Source: G963663365 sp963663365 (GTDB lineage: Bacteria > Hinthialibacterota > Hinthialibacteria > Hinthialibacterales > G963663365). Taken from it: a DNA stretch of 64,000 nt. Below, piece after piece: positions 18,847-27,851 of this stretch. Both the position numbers and the translations under genes were made by a program. The first letter of the stretch is position 1. Each line of letters starts with the position of its first letter. The notes below the pieces were generated by a model, which saw only the letters and a program-made list of their open reading frames with translations, was not told where the DNA came from and ran no database searches. The stretch lies in contig CAXXIH010000001.1 of assembly GCA_963663365.2 (NCBI GenBank), positions 1,488,001-1,552,000 of the forward strand, read 5' to 3'.

Positions 18847-21318
18847 ATGCGAGACATTGAAAAAAATCCATATGCGCGCATGCGTCCCTTTGCGATTGTC
18901 TTGCTAGGCCTTATTGGACCGGTTCTTGTTTTTCACCGCAGTTTCCTTTTGGGTGCTGTTCCGGTCGGTGGAGATTTGGTCAGTCAATTCGTGCCGTGGC
19001 GTCTTTTTGCTCTGAATGAAATTGAGGCCGGCCGATTCCCTTGGTGGAATCCCTATGTCTTTTGTGGGACTCCTTTTGCCGCCAATATTCAAACATCTCT
19101 TTTTTATCCGTTGAATTTGCTTCATTGGCTAATTCGCGATCCCGCCCGTTTTTTTGCTTTTTCGATTGTTTTCCACCACTGTCTGGCCGGATTGAGCATG
19201 TTTGTCTGGCAGCGAAGCCGGTTACGTCGACAGACTTTAGATACGAAACTTCCAGGCCGTTTTGATTGGGGCGCGTTGATTTCCGCATTGGTTTGGCAAT
19301 GGTCCGCATTCTTTATTTGCCATATGCATGACGGCCATCTAATTCATATGCGGGCTTGCGCTTGGCTGCCATTGGCATTTTGGGGGCAGGATCGTCTTAT
19401 GGAGCGCGGCACGGTTGTGCGGCTGCTTGCTTGCGGCCTGCCATTTGGAATGATGGTTCTGGGGGGACATGTGCAGATACCGCTTTATGTGGCGTATTTG
19501 CTGGTGGCACGTGGTGCGGTACTGGGATTTGCGGGGGAGAATATCAAACTGCGAATGCGGAATGGGGTACGCACAGCAGGGATTACGCTCGGAGCGCTAG
19601 CCGCGATCGGGGGGATTCTCGGCTTTTTGCTTGTGCCTTTGCAGGAACTTTCAGCGAAATCCTCTGCTCGGTCCGGCGGCGCCAATTTTGAGTTTGCCTC
19701 TTCTGACGATCTTCCGTTGACTCATATTCCTCTTTTGATTGCGCCTTTCATGTATGGCGATCCGACGCACCCGATACGAAGCCACAATTATTGGGGGGGG
19801 TATACGGGATATCATGAACTGATCGGTTATATGGGAATTCTGCCATGGTGTTTGGTGCCGTTTGCTTTTGTTAAAAGAGAAAACGAGTCCAAAGATTTCA
19901 GAAGGGAATCGCGGTATTGGCTTGCGATTATAGTCTTTGGATTTTTGGGCGCTTTAGGAGTAGCCGGTGGCGTGCATACTGTCGCCTATTACTGTCTTCC
20001 GGGGTATGCCTATTTTCGAGTTCCCGCCCGATTAATTCTTCTGACAATTCTCGGTGTATCCGTATTGGCCGGGCAGGCCTTTTGTGCTGTTCCGTTTTCT
20101 AAAGCTATCACTGCCGGGAAAATGACCTGGCGCGGCTGGGCCCGGTATTTTCCTGCGGCCTTGATTCTTATCATCTCTCTTCTTGTTTTGATTATCCTTA
20201 CAGTCCGGAAAGACTTTGTTTTGGGTGAACTCAGAAGTCTGGAAGTCGATCGAACGATACATGAGTTTATGATTCCGCTGGAAGAGGCTCCACAAGTCGC
20301 GAAACAGTTGCCGGATTTCCTGTTTGTAGACCGGTTTAATATGTTAACCAGAGGCTTTTCGCTCAGCGCTTTGTTTGCGCTAGGCTCGTTGGTTTGGCTG
20401 ACCGCCGCCACTTTTTGGCCGCGTATCGAGAAGAATTCCTACCGTGTGATTTTGTGTATTCTTGCAGCCGCTTTGTTGTTAGGTGATTTGCTTTGGTTTT
20501 CAAGCCGGTTTATTGGTTCCGGTACACGGCAAGAAATGGCCGCTATGACCGAGTTGGAGATTCCTGTTCTGGCCGATTACACCTACCCGAGTCCGAACGG
20601 CCGCCTGCTCATGATCGATGAAGTGATTTTAACCCGGGATGAGATACGCGATTACAGAGGGTTGAAGCCTAACCGGCTTATGATTCACGGCATTGAGACT
20701 GTACGGGGGTATGATCCTATTTCGTTGGAGTTGTTTGCGCGTTTTGCAAATCGCATTCAGGGGCGTTTGGATGATTTCGAACAGGGAGGGATGCTGCGGT
20801 TTGGCAGTGCGGAACAGATTGGCCGGATCGGATATGCGATTCTGGATGTAGGGGCTGTTATTTCCCGCAAACCTGTAGAAGGATGGGAGATAATTGAACA
20901 CAAAAATCGCCGTGGTATGGATCTATTAATTTCAAAGAATCCGGATCCGCATAGCCGGGTAATGTTGGTCCGTAATAAGAAACTGGATTTTACACCGGGC
21001 TGCGTTTCTATCCTTGAAGAACATCCCGGGTGTCTTCGAGCACAAGTCCTTGCCACCGAAAATCAAATGCTGTTTGCCTGGTCGCAAGTTGACTATCCGG
21101 GGTGGTGTTGTTTTGTCGATGGTGAATTGCATCAAATAACCCAATTCTGGGATTGTTTTCTCGCTGTTGAATTGGAGGCCGGTGCGCATACTGTCGAGTT
21201 TCGCTATATGCCGCTTGGATTCATTCGTGGAGCGAGTATATCCGGAGTAACCATCTTAATTCTTATCTTTCTCGCCTTTTGGGAGCGACGACATGGACGA
21301 GCTGCCCGGCCTTCCTGA
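18847..21318 (+). CDS. YfhO-family polytopic membrane protein (GT-C-like)
   Basis: The ATG at 18847 follows the permease stop by 5 nt; an upstream in-frame GTG at 18790 would overlap the permease gene. The protein of about 823 residues has a dozen or more membrane helices and a soluble C-terminal domain, as in YfhO. The first periplasmic loop has the family signature VPVGGDLVSQFVPW and GRFPWWNPYVFCGTPFAAN, containing the Asp expected of GT-C enzymes. In Bacillus, YfhO is involved in glycosylation of lipoteichoic acid; here the acceptor is unknown. It is placed within the ABC importer run. The downstream gene overlaps its 3' end by 26 bp. Confidence 0.85.
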   Translation: MRDIEKNPYARMRPFAIVLLGLIGPVLVFHRSFLLGAVPVGGDLVSQFVPWRLFALNEIEAGRFPWWNPYVFCGTPFAANIQTSLFYPLNLLHWLIRDPARFFAFSIVFHHCLAGLSMFVWQRSRLRRQTLDTKLPGRFDWGALISALVWQWSAFFICHMHDGHLIHMRACAWLPLAFWGQDRLMERGTVVRLLACGLPFGMMVLGGHVQIPLYVAYLLVARGAVLGFAGENIKLRMRNGVRTAGITLGALAAIGGILGFLLVPLQELSAKSSARSGGANFEFASSDDLPLTHIPLLIAPFMYGDPTHPIRSHNYWGGYTGYHELIGYMGILPWCLVPFAFVKRENESKDFRRESRYWLAIIVFGFLGALGVAGGVHTVAYYCLPGYAYFRVPARLILLTILGVSVLAGQAFCAVPFSKAITAGKMTWRGWARYFPAALILIISLLVLIILTVRKDFVLGELRSLEVDRTIHEFMIPLEEAPQVAKQLPDFLFVDRFNMLTRGFSLSALFALGSLVWLTAATFWPRIEKNSYRVILCILAAALLLGDLLWFSSRFIGSGTRQEMAAMTELEIPVLADYTYPSPNGRLLMIDEVILTRDEIRDYRGLKPNRLMIHGIETVRGYDPISLELFARFANRIQGRLDDFEQGGMLRFGSAEQIGRIGYAILDVGAVISRKPVEGWEIIEHKNRRGMDLLISKNPDPHSRVMLVRNKKLDFTPGCVSILEEHPGCLRAQVLATENQMLFAWSQVDYPGWCCFVDGELHQITQFWDCFLAVELEAGAHTVEFRYMPLGFIRGASISGVTILILIFLAFWERRHGRAARPS

Positions 21319-21763
21319 TGGCATCGACATACGTGACGGACAATCGCTCATTGAATGGGCGGAAGAACTCGGGGTGCATGTCCACTTTGAAATTCTCGAA
21401 CACTACCCTGCATTGCCGATGCGTTTGTCTGAATACACCATGCACCCGCCCGAAATCAGGCTAAGGCGCTATATCCCCTGGGAACCTTGGCTTCAAGAAG
21501 TGTGTGAGCGGCGGCTTCTGTTTTTTGCTCCTTGGTATCTCATCTTTTTGGCGCGCGAACTTTATAAACATTTGGAATATCAGGGATTTTATGAATTGCG
21601 CGCGCCGTGGTACCGATTAGATTTGCTCTGGCAATGGCGCAGCTTAGAAACGCGTTCAAATTCGTTCGCACGCGATCTCCTGGGATTGATCCGCCCTCCC
21701 CATCGTCTTGATGCGATACTTGCGGAGGCATTGAGAATCGATGCACGTCCGGCTTCTAAATGA
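21293..21763 (+). CDS. hypothetical protein, 156 residues
   Basis: I do not recognise this family. The ATG at 21293 has GGGAG about 8 nt upstream and lies inside the end of the YfhO-like gene in another frame. The N-terminal 50 residues are acidic and look folded; the middle is rich in Trp, Arg and Tyr, with IPWEPWLQEVCERRLLFF and a hydrophobic stretch APWYLIFLARELY that is short for a transmembrane helix. There is no signal peptide and no recognisable catalytic motif. Its stop overlaps the start of the 58-residue membrane peptide as ATGA, so the two are probably translationally coupled. A role linked to the YfhO-like protein or to the sensor kinase downstream is possible. Confidence 0.65.
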   Translation: MDELPGLPDGIDIRDGQSLIEWAEELGVHVHFEILEHYPALPMRLSEYTMHPPEIRLRRYIPWEPWLQEVCERRLLFFAPWYLIFLARELYKHLEYQGFYELRAPWYRLDLLWQWRSLETRSNSFARDLLGLIRPPHRLDAILAEALRIDARPASK

Positions 21764-21936
21764 ACGTGGTTACAATTCTTTACATTTGTGCAAGTCTGGC
21801 CGCTTGGCTTGCCACGGCGCTGAGACTACAATCAAAGAAAGGTATTCATTTTCTTTGTTTTCCGGTTGATGACCGGTACCAGCCCGGCGTTGTGTATGTG
21901 GTGCGGGTAATGAGACGTGAACCATGCATTGGCTAA
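21760..21936 (+). CDS. 58-residue putative membrane peptide in the two-component operon
   Basis: An ATG at 21760 overlaps the upstream TGA as ATGA and opens a 58-codon frame that ends in TAA at 21934-21936, 13 nt into the histidine kinase gene. The peptide begins MNVVTILYICASLAAWLATA, which reads as one transmembrane helix with a very short N-terminus, followed by Arg-Leu-Gln-Ser-Lys-Lys and a 35-residue soluble tail rich in Val and Arg. Overlap at both ends argues that it is translated and couples the hypothetical protein to the kinase. I know of no family for it. It could be a small kinase-associated regulator; this is inference from position. Confidence 0.55.
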   Translation: MNVVTILYICASLAAWLATALRLQSKKGIHFLCFPVDDRYQPGVVYVVRVMRREPCIG

Positions 21937-23612
21937 CTCCTCGTCGACGTCTGCTTATTTCCGCTCCACTGGCGATAATTCTGCCGGCCGGATTGCTGAC
22001 CTTTTTGGGCCTGCGCACAATCAGACTGCTGGATGTTAACATGGATTTAACCAGTAGTAATATTTTTCATAACCAAATGAAGACCTTCGAATACTGTTTT
22101 GAGCAGAAAATCAGAGAACTTGAACATAGTTTCGAAGAGGCGTTTGAAGATTTTGTGCAGCGTCGCAAGGGCGACCGTATCGATACAACCGGGCCGCCGT
22201 TGGAGCGAATTGTTTTTGAAGCGCCACTTCAGTTTGCCAAAGCCATCTTTTATATGCGCGATAATAAATCTCTCTTTGTCTATGAGAGGTCCGAACTGAC
22301 AGAGCAAGAGAAGCGTGTTCTAGAATGGGGCACAAATGGCTCTTCCGCGTGGAAACTGAATCCACATCATCCTTTGCTTGAACAAGAAGAACTGATTCAA
22401 AATTTGGGAACCGATGAAAGCGATTTTTTATTTTTGTCCGAGCCCAAAGATTTGGACTTCAATTACGATTATGCCTCAACAGAAAACGAGGAATTTGTAG
22501 TTGGTGTAAAAGAGTGGCAGGTGAATGAGGAATCTCCTTACCGTATTTATGTGGGAATTGTTTATGATGAAAAATGGGTGGCGGCCAATGTGCTGCCGGA
22601 CCTTTTAAACCGGGATTTCTTTTTAAGGAACATCAATATCATTGATCGAGCAGGACATGTTGTGGCGCCGGCCAATCTTGAATTCCCTGCTAATTTCAAG
22701 TTTCGGGATCTTGAGCCCCCGGTTTCCAACGAAGCCTTTAAAGAATGCTGGAGCATACGTTTCCCGGAACGTCCTGACGAGGATTATATTCTCATCAACG
22801 AAAACAACCGTGCTGTTTTTATTCCGCTTATCATTGCAGCCATCTGTATCATGATACTCGCTGTTTTAGGCGCGATTCGCAATTTGGCGCGCGAGTTATC
22901 TCTTGCCGAAATGCGTTCAACTTTTGTTGCCAAGGTTTCTCATGAATTACGCACGCCTTTGGGATTGATCCGGCTTTTTGCCGAAACCTTGGAACTTGGC
23001 CGTTACCGCGATCAGCAACAGGGAACAGAGTATTTGCATACAATTACGAAAGAGTCGGAACGTTTGTCGCGTCTGATTGATAATGTTTTGGACTTTTCGC
23101 AAATTGAGGCGGGTCATAAACAATATCAACTTCGCTTGGATCGGATTGATGAAGTTATCAACACTGTGGCCGACCTGTTGCGATTCCACGCCGAACGGCA
23201 TGGTCTCACACTTGTCGTACAGGTTGAGCCGAACCTGCCGAAAGTGCGCTTCGACAGGGCTGCGCTGGAGCAGGCTATTTGGAACCTGGCATCCAACGCG
23301 ATCAAGTATTCCGGTCAGGGAAAAGTGATTACGCTGAACGCCCGCCGCGGTGAGCGTGAAGTTATTGTTGAAGTGCAGGATGAAGGGATCGGTATTCATC
23401 CACGCGAACAGAAGAAGGTGTTTGAGCAATTCTTTCGTGTGGACGATCCTCGTGTTCAGGAGCAGGGCGGAAGCGGATTGGGGCTAGCGGTTGTCAAGCA
23501 TATCATAGAGGGGCACGGCGGGCGTTTATCGCTTGACAGTCAGCCGGGACGGGGCAGCACGTTTGGTTTGCATCTGCCATTGCAGTTTGCTTCTGCGGAA
23601 GTGAATATGTAG
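21924..23612 (+). CDS. membrane sensor histidine kinase
   Basis: The 562-residue kinase has two transmembrane helices (about 10-33 and 295-317) bracketing a periplasmic sensor region of about 260 residues with no family I recognise. The cytoplasmic part carries the HisKA motif FVAKVSHELRTPLG with phospho-acceptor His340. The ATP-binding domain follows, with an N box in NLASNAIKYS, a G1 box in VQDEGIGI, an F box in KVFEQFFRV and a G2 box in GGSGLGLAVVKHI. All catalytic motifs are intact. No HAMP domain is obvious between the second helix and HisKA. Its partner regulator starts 111 bp downstream. The pair sits between the permease and binding-protein genes of one ABC importer, so it may control that transporter. 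Confidence 0.93.
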   Translation: MHWLTPRRRLLISAPLAIILPAGLLTFLGLRTIRLLDVNMDLTSSNIFHNQMKTFEYCFEQKIRELEHSFEEAFEDFVQRRKGDRIDTTGPPLERIVFEAPLQFAKAIFYMRDNKSLFVYERSELTEQEKRVLEWGTNGSSAWKLNPHHPLLEQEELIQNLGTDESDFLFLSEPKDLDFNYDYASTENEEFVVGVKEWQVNEESPYRIYVGIVYDEKWVAANVLPDLLNRDFFLRNINIIDRAGHVVAPANLEFPANFKFRDLEPPVSNEAFKECWSIRFPERPDEDYILINENNRAVFIPLIIAAICIMILAVLGAIRNLARELSLAEMRSTFVAKVSHELRTPLGLIRLFAETLELGRYRDQQQGTEYLHTITKESERLSRLIDNVLDFSQIEAGHKQYQLRLDRIDEVINTVADLLRFHAERHGLTLVVQVEPNLPKVRFDRAALEQAIWNLASNAIKYSGQGKVITLNARRGEREVIVEVQDEGIGIHPREQKKVFEQFFRVDDPRVQEQGGSGLGLAVVKHIIEGHGGRLSLDSQPGRGSTFGLHLPLQFASAEVNM

Positions 23613-23648
23613 TAGCGGATTAGGAGAAAGAAATTGCGAGATTTCGCA

Positions 23649-23673
23649 CGCCGGTACCGGCAGAGCACCGGCG
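23649..23673 (+). repeat. GC-rich inverted repeat between kinase and regulator genes
   Basis: CGCCGGT at 23649-23655 pairs with ACCGGCG at 23667-23673 over an 11-nt loop, and the first half also contains a perfect 12-bp palindrome GCCGGTACCGGC at 23650-23661. It lies in the 111-bp gap between the kinase and regulator genes. There is no T-run after it. It could be a regulator-binding site or an mRNA hairpin that sets relative expression. Confidence 0.4.
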
Positions 23674-23723
23674 AATAAAGAGAGAGGTTGCTTGCTGCAT
23701 TGCAGTGCACAAAGGGGGAAATT

Positions 23724-24404
23724 GTGGTACGCATATTAATCATTGAAGACGAACCGGATATGCGCCGAGGTCTCGAAGACAACCTTAAATTTGAAGGCTA
23801 TGAGACAACTGTCACCGGCAATGGCGATGAAGGTTACCGGTTGGCGTCGCGTGGCGAGCATGACCTGATCATTCTCGATCTTATGTTGCCGGGTATGGAT
23901 GGCATGGAGATCTGCCGCCGATTGAAGACGCAAAAAATCGATACGCCCATCATTATGCTGACCGCACGTGGTGAAGAATCCGACCGGGTGCTCGGGCTTG
24001 AACTGGGCGCCGATGATTACATCACAAAACCTTTCAGCCTGCGGGAACTTCTGGCGAGGGTTAAGGCCATTCTTCGCCGTTCGGGTGAAGTCACACGCCT
24101 GCCCGCCATGTACCGTTTTGGCAATATCGAGGTTAATTTCGAGCGGTATGAGGCCAAGAAGAACGGTGAACTTTTGGATATGACACCGCGCGAATTCGAA
24201 ATGCTCCGCCTTTTTGCTTCCCATGAAGGCGATATTGTGACCCGTGAAATGTTTCTGCAAGAAGTATGGGGCTACGATACGGCTCCAAGCACGCGGACTG
24301 TTGATAATTTTGTTGCAAAACTGCGTCAGCGCATAGAAGACGATCCTGAGCATCCCCGGCATATTGTGACCGTTCATCGGATGGGGTATAAATTTATCCC
24401 GTAG
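23724..24404 (+). CDS. OmpR/PhoB-family response regulator
   Basis: I chose the GTG at 23724 with AAAGGGGGAA directly upstream, not the TTG at 23688. The 226-residue protein has a receiver domain (about 1-118) with acidic residues in IIEDEPD, phospho-acceptor Asp52 in LIILDLMLPGMDG, the conserved Thr in MLTARGEE and Lys in ITKPFSLREL. A winged-helix DNA-binding domain follows (about 130-226), with LDMTPREFEMLRLFA and RTVDNFVAKLRQRIEDDPEHPRHIVTVHRMGYKF. It is the cognate regulator of the upstream membrane kinase and probably a transcription activator. Its site might include the palindromes in the gap before its own gene. The binding-protein gene follows 69 bp later. Confidence 0.95.
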   Translation: MVRILIIEDEPDMRRGLEDNLKFEGYETTVTGNGDEGYRLASRGEHDLIILDLMLPGMDGMEICRRLKTQKIDTPIIMLTARGEESDRVLGLELGADDYITKPFSLRELLARVKAILRRSGEVTRLPAMYRFGNIEVNFERYEAKKNGELLDMTPREFEMLRLFASHEGDIVTREMFLQEVWGYDTAPSTRTVDNFVAKLRQRIEDDPEHPRHIVTVHRMGYKFIP

Positions 24405-24473
24405 CCATCCCTGCAGGACCGCTGCACATTATCTATGCTACCGGACAGGCCTATCGTTTGTTCAGGAGTTATA

Positions 24474-25538
24474 ATGATTTTGGGTATTGCCGCTCCAACT
24501 AAAAATTCCGCCGTAATTTGTATTTTGGCTGTTTGCGTAGCGCTTTTGTTATTTATAAATTGCGGTTCCGAACATGAGACCGATTCTTTTCGGGTTACTA
24601 TGGTCTGCGATGTTGGTGGTCTTGGCGACCAGGGATTTAACGATGCGGGGTGGCGCGGGCTTTTGTTGGCGCAGGAGCGAGATCCGGAAATCGAGCCCAA
24701 AGTAATTCAATCCCGGGAGCAGGCGGATTACATTAATAATCTTTCTCATGCGGCAGAGACCAGCCGAGTGGTTGTTGCACTTGGATTTTTAATGATCGAT
24801 GCCGTGCAGACGGTTTCCCAAGAATATCCCGATACGCCGTTTGTTTTTGTCGATGGTTCAATTGACCAAACGAATGTGGCTTCCTTCGAGTTTAAAGCGC
24901 ATGAAATAGCCTTTCTTGCAGGGATGATGGGGTGTGCCGCTTCAGAAACGGGAACAATTGCGGTCATGCCGGGAATGGATATACCACCAGTGGAGGCATT
25001 CCGGTCAGGCTATCAGGCCGGTGCGGAATATATGGCTCAAAAAACAGGCCGGGAAATCGAGGTCTTATCCAATACGATTGGCTCGTTTAGCGATCCTGTT
25101 AAAGCACGGGGGATCGCCGAAGGATTGATGGCACAAAAAGCGGATGTGATTTTCCAACTTGCAGGCGCCAGCGGTTTGGGTGTTCTGGATGCCGTAAGAG
25201 ATGCGCCGGGAAGAAGATACATGATTGGCGTCGATGTTGATCAGGACGATCTTGCCCCGGGGAAGGTCCTGGTAAGCGCTCTCAAACGAATCGACCTGGT
25301 TGTGGCTCATGAAATTGCCGCTGTGAAAAACGGCGAATTCGAAGGCGGACTGCATCATGTTGGATTGGCCGAAGAGGCAGTCGGTTTCACTGCCATGAAG
25401 CATACCCGGCATGTAATTCCTCCCGCCGTATTCGGCGAAATCAGCGAGGCCAGCCAAGCCATCATTGACGGCCAGATTAAGCCGCCCCGAAATCTCAAAG
25501 AGTTGGATACGTTTCTGGCTCAGCGGAACCTCAAGTGA
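24474..25538 (+). CDS. BMP/PnrA-type ABC importer substrate-binding protein
   Basis: The ATG at 24474 has AGGAG 6 nt upstream and is preferred over an ATG at 24435. The 354-residue protein starts with a hydrophobic signal ending LLLFINC; Cys30 may be lipidated, although the Asn at -1 is unusual for a lipobox. The mature part has the BMP signature VTMVCDVGGLGDQGFNDAGWRG, followed by VVVALGFLMIDAVQ, PDTPFVFVDGSIDQTN and the hinge region EIAFLAGMMGC, and later YMIGVDVDQDDLAPGKVLVSALKRID. Family members bind purine nucleosides or related molecules outside the inner membrane. Its GTGA stop overlaps the ATPase start by 4 nt. The permeases of the same importer are 6.5 kb upstream in the same direction. 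Confidence 0.88.
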   Translation: MILGIAAPTKNSAVICILAVCVALLLFINCGSEHETDSFRVTMVCDVGGLGDQGFNDAGWRGLLLAQERDPEIEPKVIQSREQADYINNLSHAAETSRVVVALGFLMIDAVQTVSQEYPDTPFVFVDGSIDQTNVASFEFKAHEIAFLAGMMGCAASETGTIAVMPGMDIPPVEAFRSGYQAGAEYMAQKTGREIEVLSNTIGSFSDPVKARGIAEGLMAQKADVIFQLAGASGLGVLDAVRDAPGRRYMIGVDVDQDDLAPGKVLVSALKRIDLVVAHEIAAVKNGEFEGGLHHVGLAEEAVGFTAMKHTRHVIPPAVFGEISEASQAIIDGQIKPPRNLKELDTFLAQRNLK

Positions 25539-27079
25539 CAATCCTTCTTGAATCGTGCAGGTTAAGCAAAAGATACGGCGCCATCGCTGCGAACAATGAA
25601 ATTTCCTTTCAGGTTCGGGCCGGCGAAATCCATGCCCTCGTGGGTGAAAACGGAGCCGGAAAATCCACATTTGTTAACATGCTATTCGGGCAGATCCGTC
25701 CCGACTCCGGTGCTATCCGGTTTGAGGGACGGGAAGTCTATTGGAAGCATCCCGGAGAGGCTCTTTCCGCCGGTGTGGGGTTGGTCCAGCAGCATGTGAC
25801 ACTTGTCCCCGATTTGACTGTTACACAAAACGTGCTTCTGGGTATTGAACCCCGGCGTGGGCCCTTTCTTGACCTGAAAAGGGCAAAGAAGATCGTTCAA
25901 GACCTTTCAGAACGATATGGTCTGATGCTTAATCCCGAGGCACGTGTGGAGACGCTCTCGGTTGCCGAACAACAGCAAGTCGAGATTGCCAAAGTTTTGG
26001 CCAGAGGTGTGCGGATTCTGATGTTTGATGAACCGACCGCCGTGCTTGTCCCCGCTCAGATTGAAGTTCTGTTAACTCATATGCGCAGATTTGCCAGGCA
26101 AGGATTAGGGATTGTGTTTATCACACACAAACTGCCGGAAGTCGAATCTTGTGCCGACTATGTAACGATTCTTAGGCAAGGGCGTGTTATCTGGTCAGGG
26201 CTCATGGCCGAAACCGATCCACCTTCAATTGCCAAGTCCATGATCGGGTATGAGGCCGGAAAAGAGAGCTCCAAGCCTGTCTTTGGCGGTGATAAGGAAC
26301 TGAGCCGGAAGTCTTATTTCGTGCTTTCGGATGTAGAGGTGGATGATGGCGCTGTGCATTTGGGGCCGTTAAATCTGAGTACAGACGCCGGAGAAATCTT
26401 GGGAGTGGCCGGCGTGGCGGGGAATGGGCAGGAACTATTGTTGGATACGATTCTGGGCCATCATCCATTGCAATCCGGAAAAATCATCTTGGATGGCCGG
26501 GACCTATCTCGAATGAATCCCCGCGAACGTCTGGCCAGCGGCATTGCATATGTCCCTCAAGACCGGATAAGGAGGGCGGTAATTTCCGGCACATCGCTGG
26601 CCGATCATCTTCTGTTGCGTCATGCGGATTCCGAATCAAACCGTTTGGGATGGATACGGCAATCCGCGCTTGATCAGGAAACCAACCGGTTGATTCATGA
26701 ATACGATATTGCTGCTGAAGGGCCGCATACTCCGCTTGAGTCCCTTTCGGGAGGGCATCAACAGCGAAGTATATTCGCTTTTGAATTAGATCGTGAGCCG
26801 CAGCTGCTTATATTACACGATCCTACACACGGTCTTGATATTCGTGCTACGCAGGATATTCATCAACGTATTCGTGCGGCGGCTGAAAGAGGGGCTTCCG
26901 TTTTGCTTGTGTCTAGTGATTTGAACGAGTTATTAAGTCTATCAGATAGAGTGGCGGTCATCTTTCGCGGCAATATCGTCGGCATTCTTGAAAAAGAGCA
27001 TGTTGAACTTGAACTGCTGGGGAGCATGATGACAGGCGTTTCAAACATTCAAAGGCAGTCAGACGGAAAAAATGCGTAA
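25535..27079 (+). CDS. BMP-type ABC importer ATPase (two nucleotide-binding domains)
   Basis: The GTG start overlaps the upstream stop as GTGA. The 514-residue protein has two ABC domains, as in sugar and nucleoside importers of the carbohydrate-uptake-2 type. Domain 1 has Walker A GENGAGKST (about 37-45), a signature region in LSVAEQQQVEIAK, and Walker B with RILMFDEPTAVL. Domain 2 (about 255-505) has a degenerate Walker A (VAGVAGNGQELL), a signature LSGGHQQRS and a Walker B LLILHDPTHGLD where the usual catalytic Glu is replaced by Pro-Thr context (HDPTHG rather than DEPT). One weakened site is normal for this subfamily. It should power uptake through the two permeases upstream. Confidence 0.92.
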   Translation: MTILLESCRLSKRYGAIAANNEISFQVRAGEIHALVGENGAGKSTFVNMLFGQIRPDSGAIRFEGREVYWKHPGEALSAGVGLVQQHVTLVPDLTVTQNVLLGIEPRRGPFLDLKRAKKIVQDLSERYGLMLNPEARVETLSVAEQQQVEIAKVLARGVRILMFDEPTAVLVPAQIEVLLTHMRRFARQGLGIVFITHKLPEVESCADYVTILRQGRVIWSGLMAETDPPSIAKSMIGYEAGKESSKPVFGGDKELSRKSYFVLSDVEVDDGAVHLGPLNLSTDAGEILGVAGVAGNGQELLLDTILGHHPLQSGKIILDGRDLSRMNPRERLASGIAYVPQDRIRRAVISGTSLADHLLLRHADSESNRLGWIRQSALDQETNRLIHEYDIAAEGPHTPLESLSGGHQQRSIFAFELDREPQLLILHDPTHGLDIRATQDIHQRIRAAAERGASVLLVSSDLNELLSLSDRVAVIFRGNIVGILEKEHVELELLGSMMTGVSNIQRQSDGKNA

Positions 27080-27127
27080 TGATTGCTTAAAAACCTTCTC
27101 TGATGGGATAAGTGGAGTAATGTTTAA

Positions 27128-27155
27128 TTGTGCATCTTTGTCATGCTGCTATACT
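27128..27155 (+). promoter_or_regulatory. candidate promoter for the pseudopilin gene
   Basis: TTGTGC at 27128-27133 and TATACT at 27150-27155 are 16 nt apart. The 11 bases GCTATACTAAT around the -10 recur exactly at 16784-16794 in front of the permease run, each preceded by a CATG a few bases upstream. The leader to the ATG at 27254 would be about 92 nt. Confidence 0.4.
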
Positions 27156-27253
27156 AATTTATAGGTGTTATGATTAATTGTAGTTATATGGTTTGGTGGG
27201 CAGGGCGAGATGTTTGGGGGCGATTGCCCATTTGTATTTAAGAGGTTTTTGCA

Positions 27254-27811
27254 ATGAAACGACTAAAGGCGTTTACGCTGATTGAACTTCTGATTGTTGT
27301 TGCGATTATCGGCATTCTGGCCTCTATCGCAGTTCCTAATTTTGCAAAAGCCCGGCAAAGAGCATTGATTTCAAGAGGCGTTGCCGATATGCGTGCCGTG
27401 GTTACGGGTTATCGCATGTACCTCATGGACGGCAACGATTGGCCGCGGCACAGCGATGAGCCGGATGCCATGAATGCTTTAACCACTCCCATCGCCTACC
27501 TCAGCGGGCCAATTTTTGATGTGTTTACAGTCCGTCATCCGGATTCATACGGATTGCCATACGAGAAGATGGTTCATGGCGGTTTGCCGCATTTTGAGGG
27601 CGGCTGCGGTTGGTTTAAAGGGAATCCGGACGGCAAGCATTTGGCCGAATATAGCAGCGAAGACCGCATTCTTTTCATGCATGGCCCCGGGAACTATGGG
27701 TACATTTATGCGGCCAGTAACGGCCTCTTTAGCAACGGCGGCTTGTGGTTCATGATGGAGAAGAATGGTAAACCGCAATGGGGCGATAACGTGGGCGGTT
27801 TCCTACCCTAA
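27254..27811 (+). CDS. stand-alone type IV pilin/pseudopilin-like protein (copy 1)
   Basis: The 185-residue protein begins with a classic prepilin leader, KAFTLIELLIVVAIIGILAS, with the cleavage point after Ala at residue 6 where Gly is usual, then an N-terminal helix and a small C-terminal domain. An AAGAGG site precedes the ATG. The C-terminal half has LTTPIAYLSGPIFDVF and YIYAASNGLFSNGGLWF, a pattern it shares with the two pseudopilins at 55.4 and 63.3 kb. No secretion ATPase, platform protein or prepilin peptidase gene is present in the window, so it depends on machinery encoded elsewhere. It probably resides in the inner membrane until assembled or used as an envelope protein. Confidence 0.88.
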   Translation: MKRLKAFTLIELLIVVAIIGILASIAVPNFAKARQRALISRGVADMRAVVTGYRMYLMDGNDWPRHSDEPDAMNALTTPIAYLSGPIFDVFTVRHPDSYGLPYEKMVHGGLPHFEGGCGWFKGNPDGKHLAEYSSEDRILFMHGPGNYGYIYAASNGLFSNGGLWFMMEKNGKPQWGDNVGGFLP

Positions 27812-27851
27812 TTCGAAGTCAGATTCTCCTGCGGTATAACTTATTGAGGAA

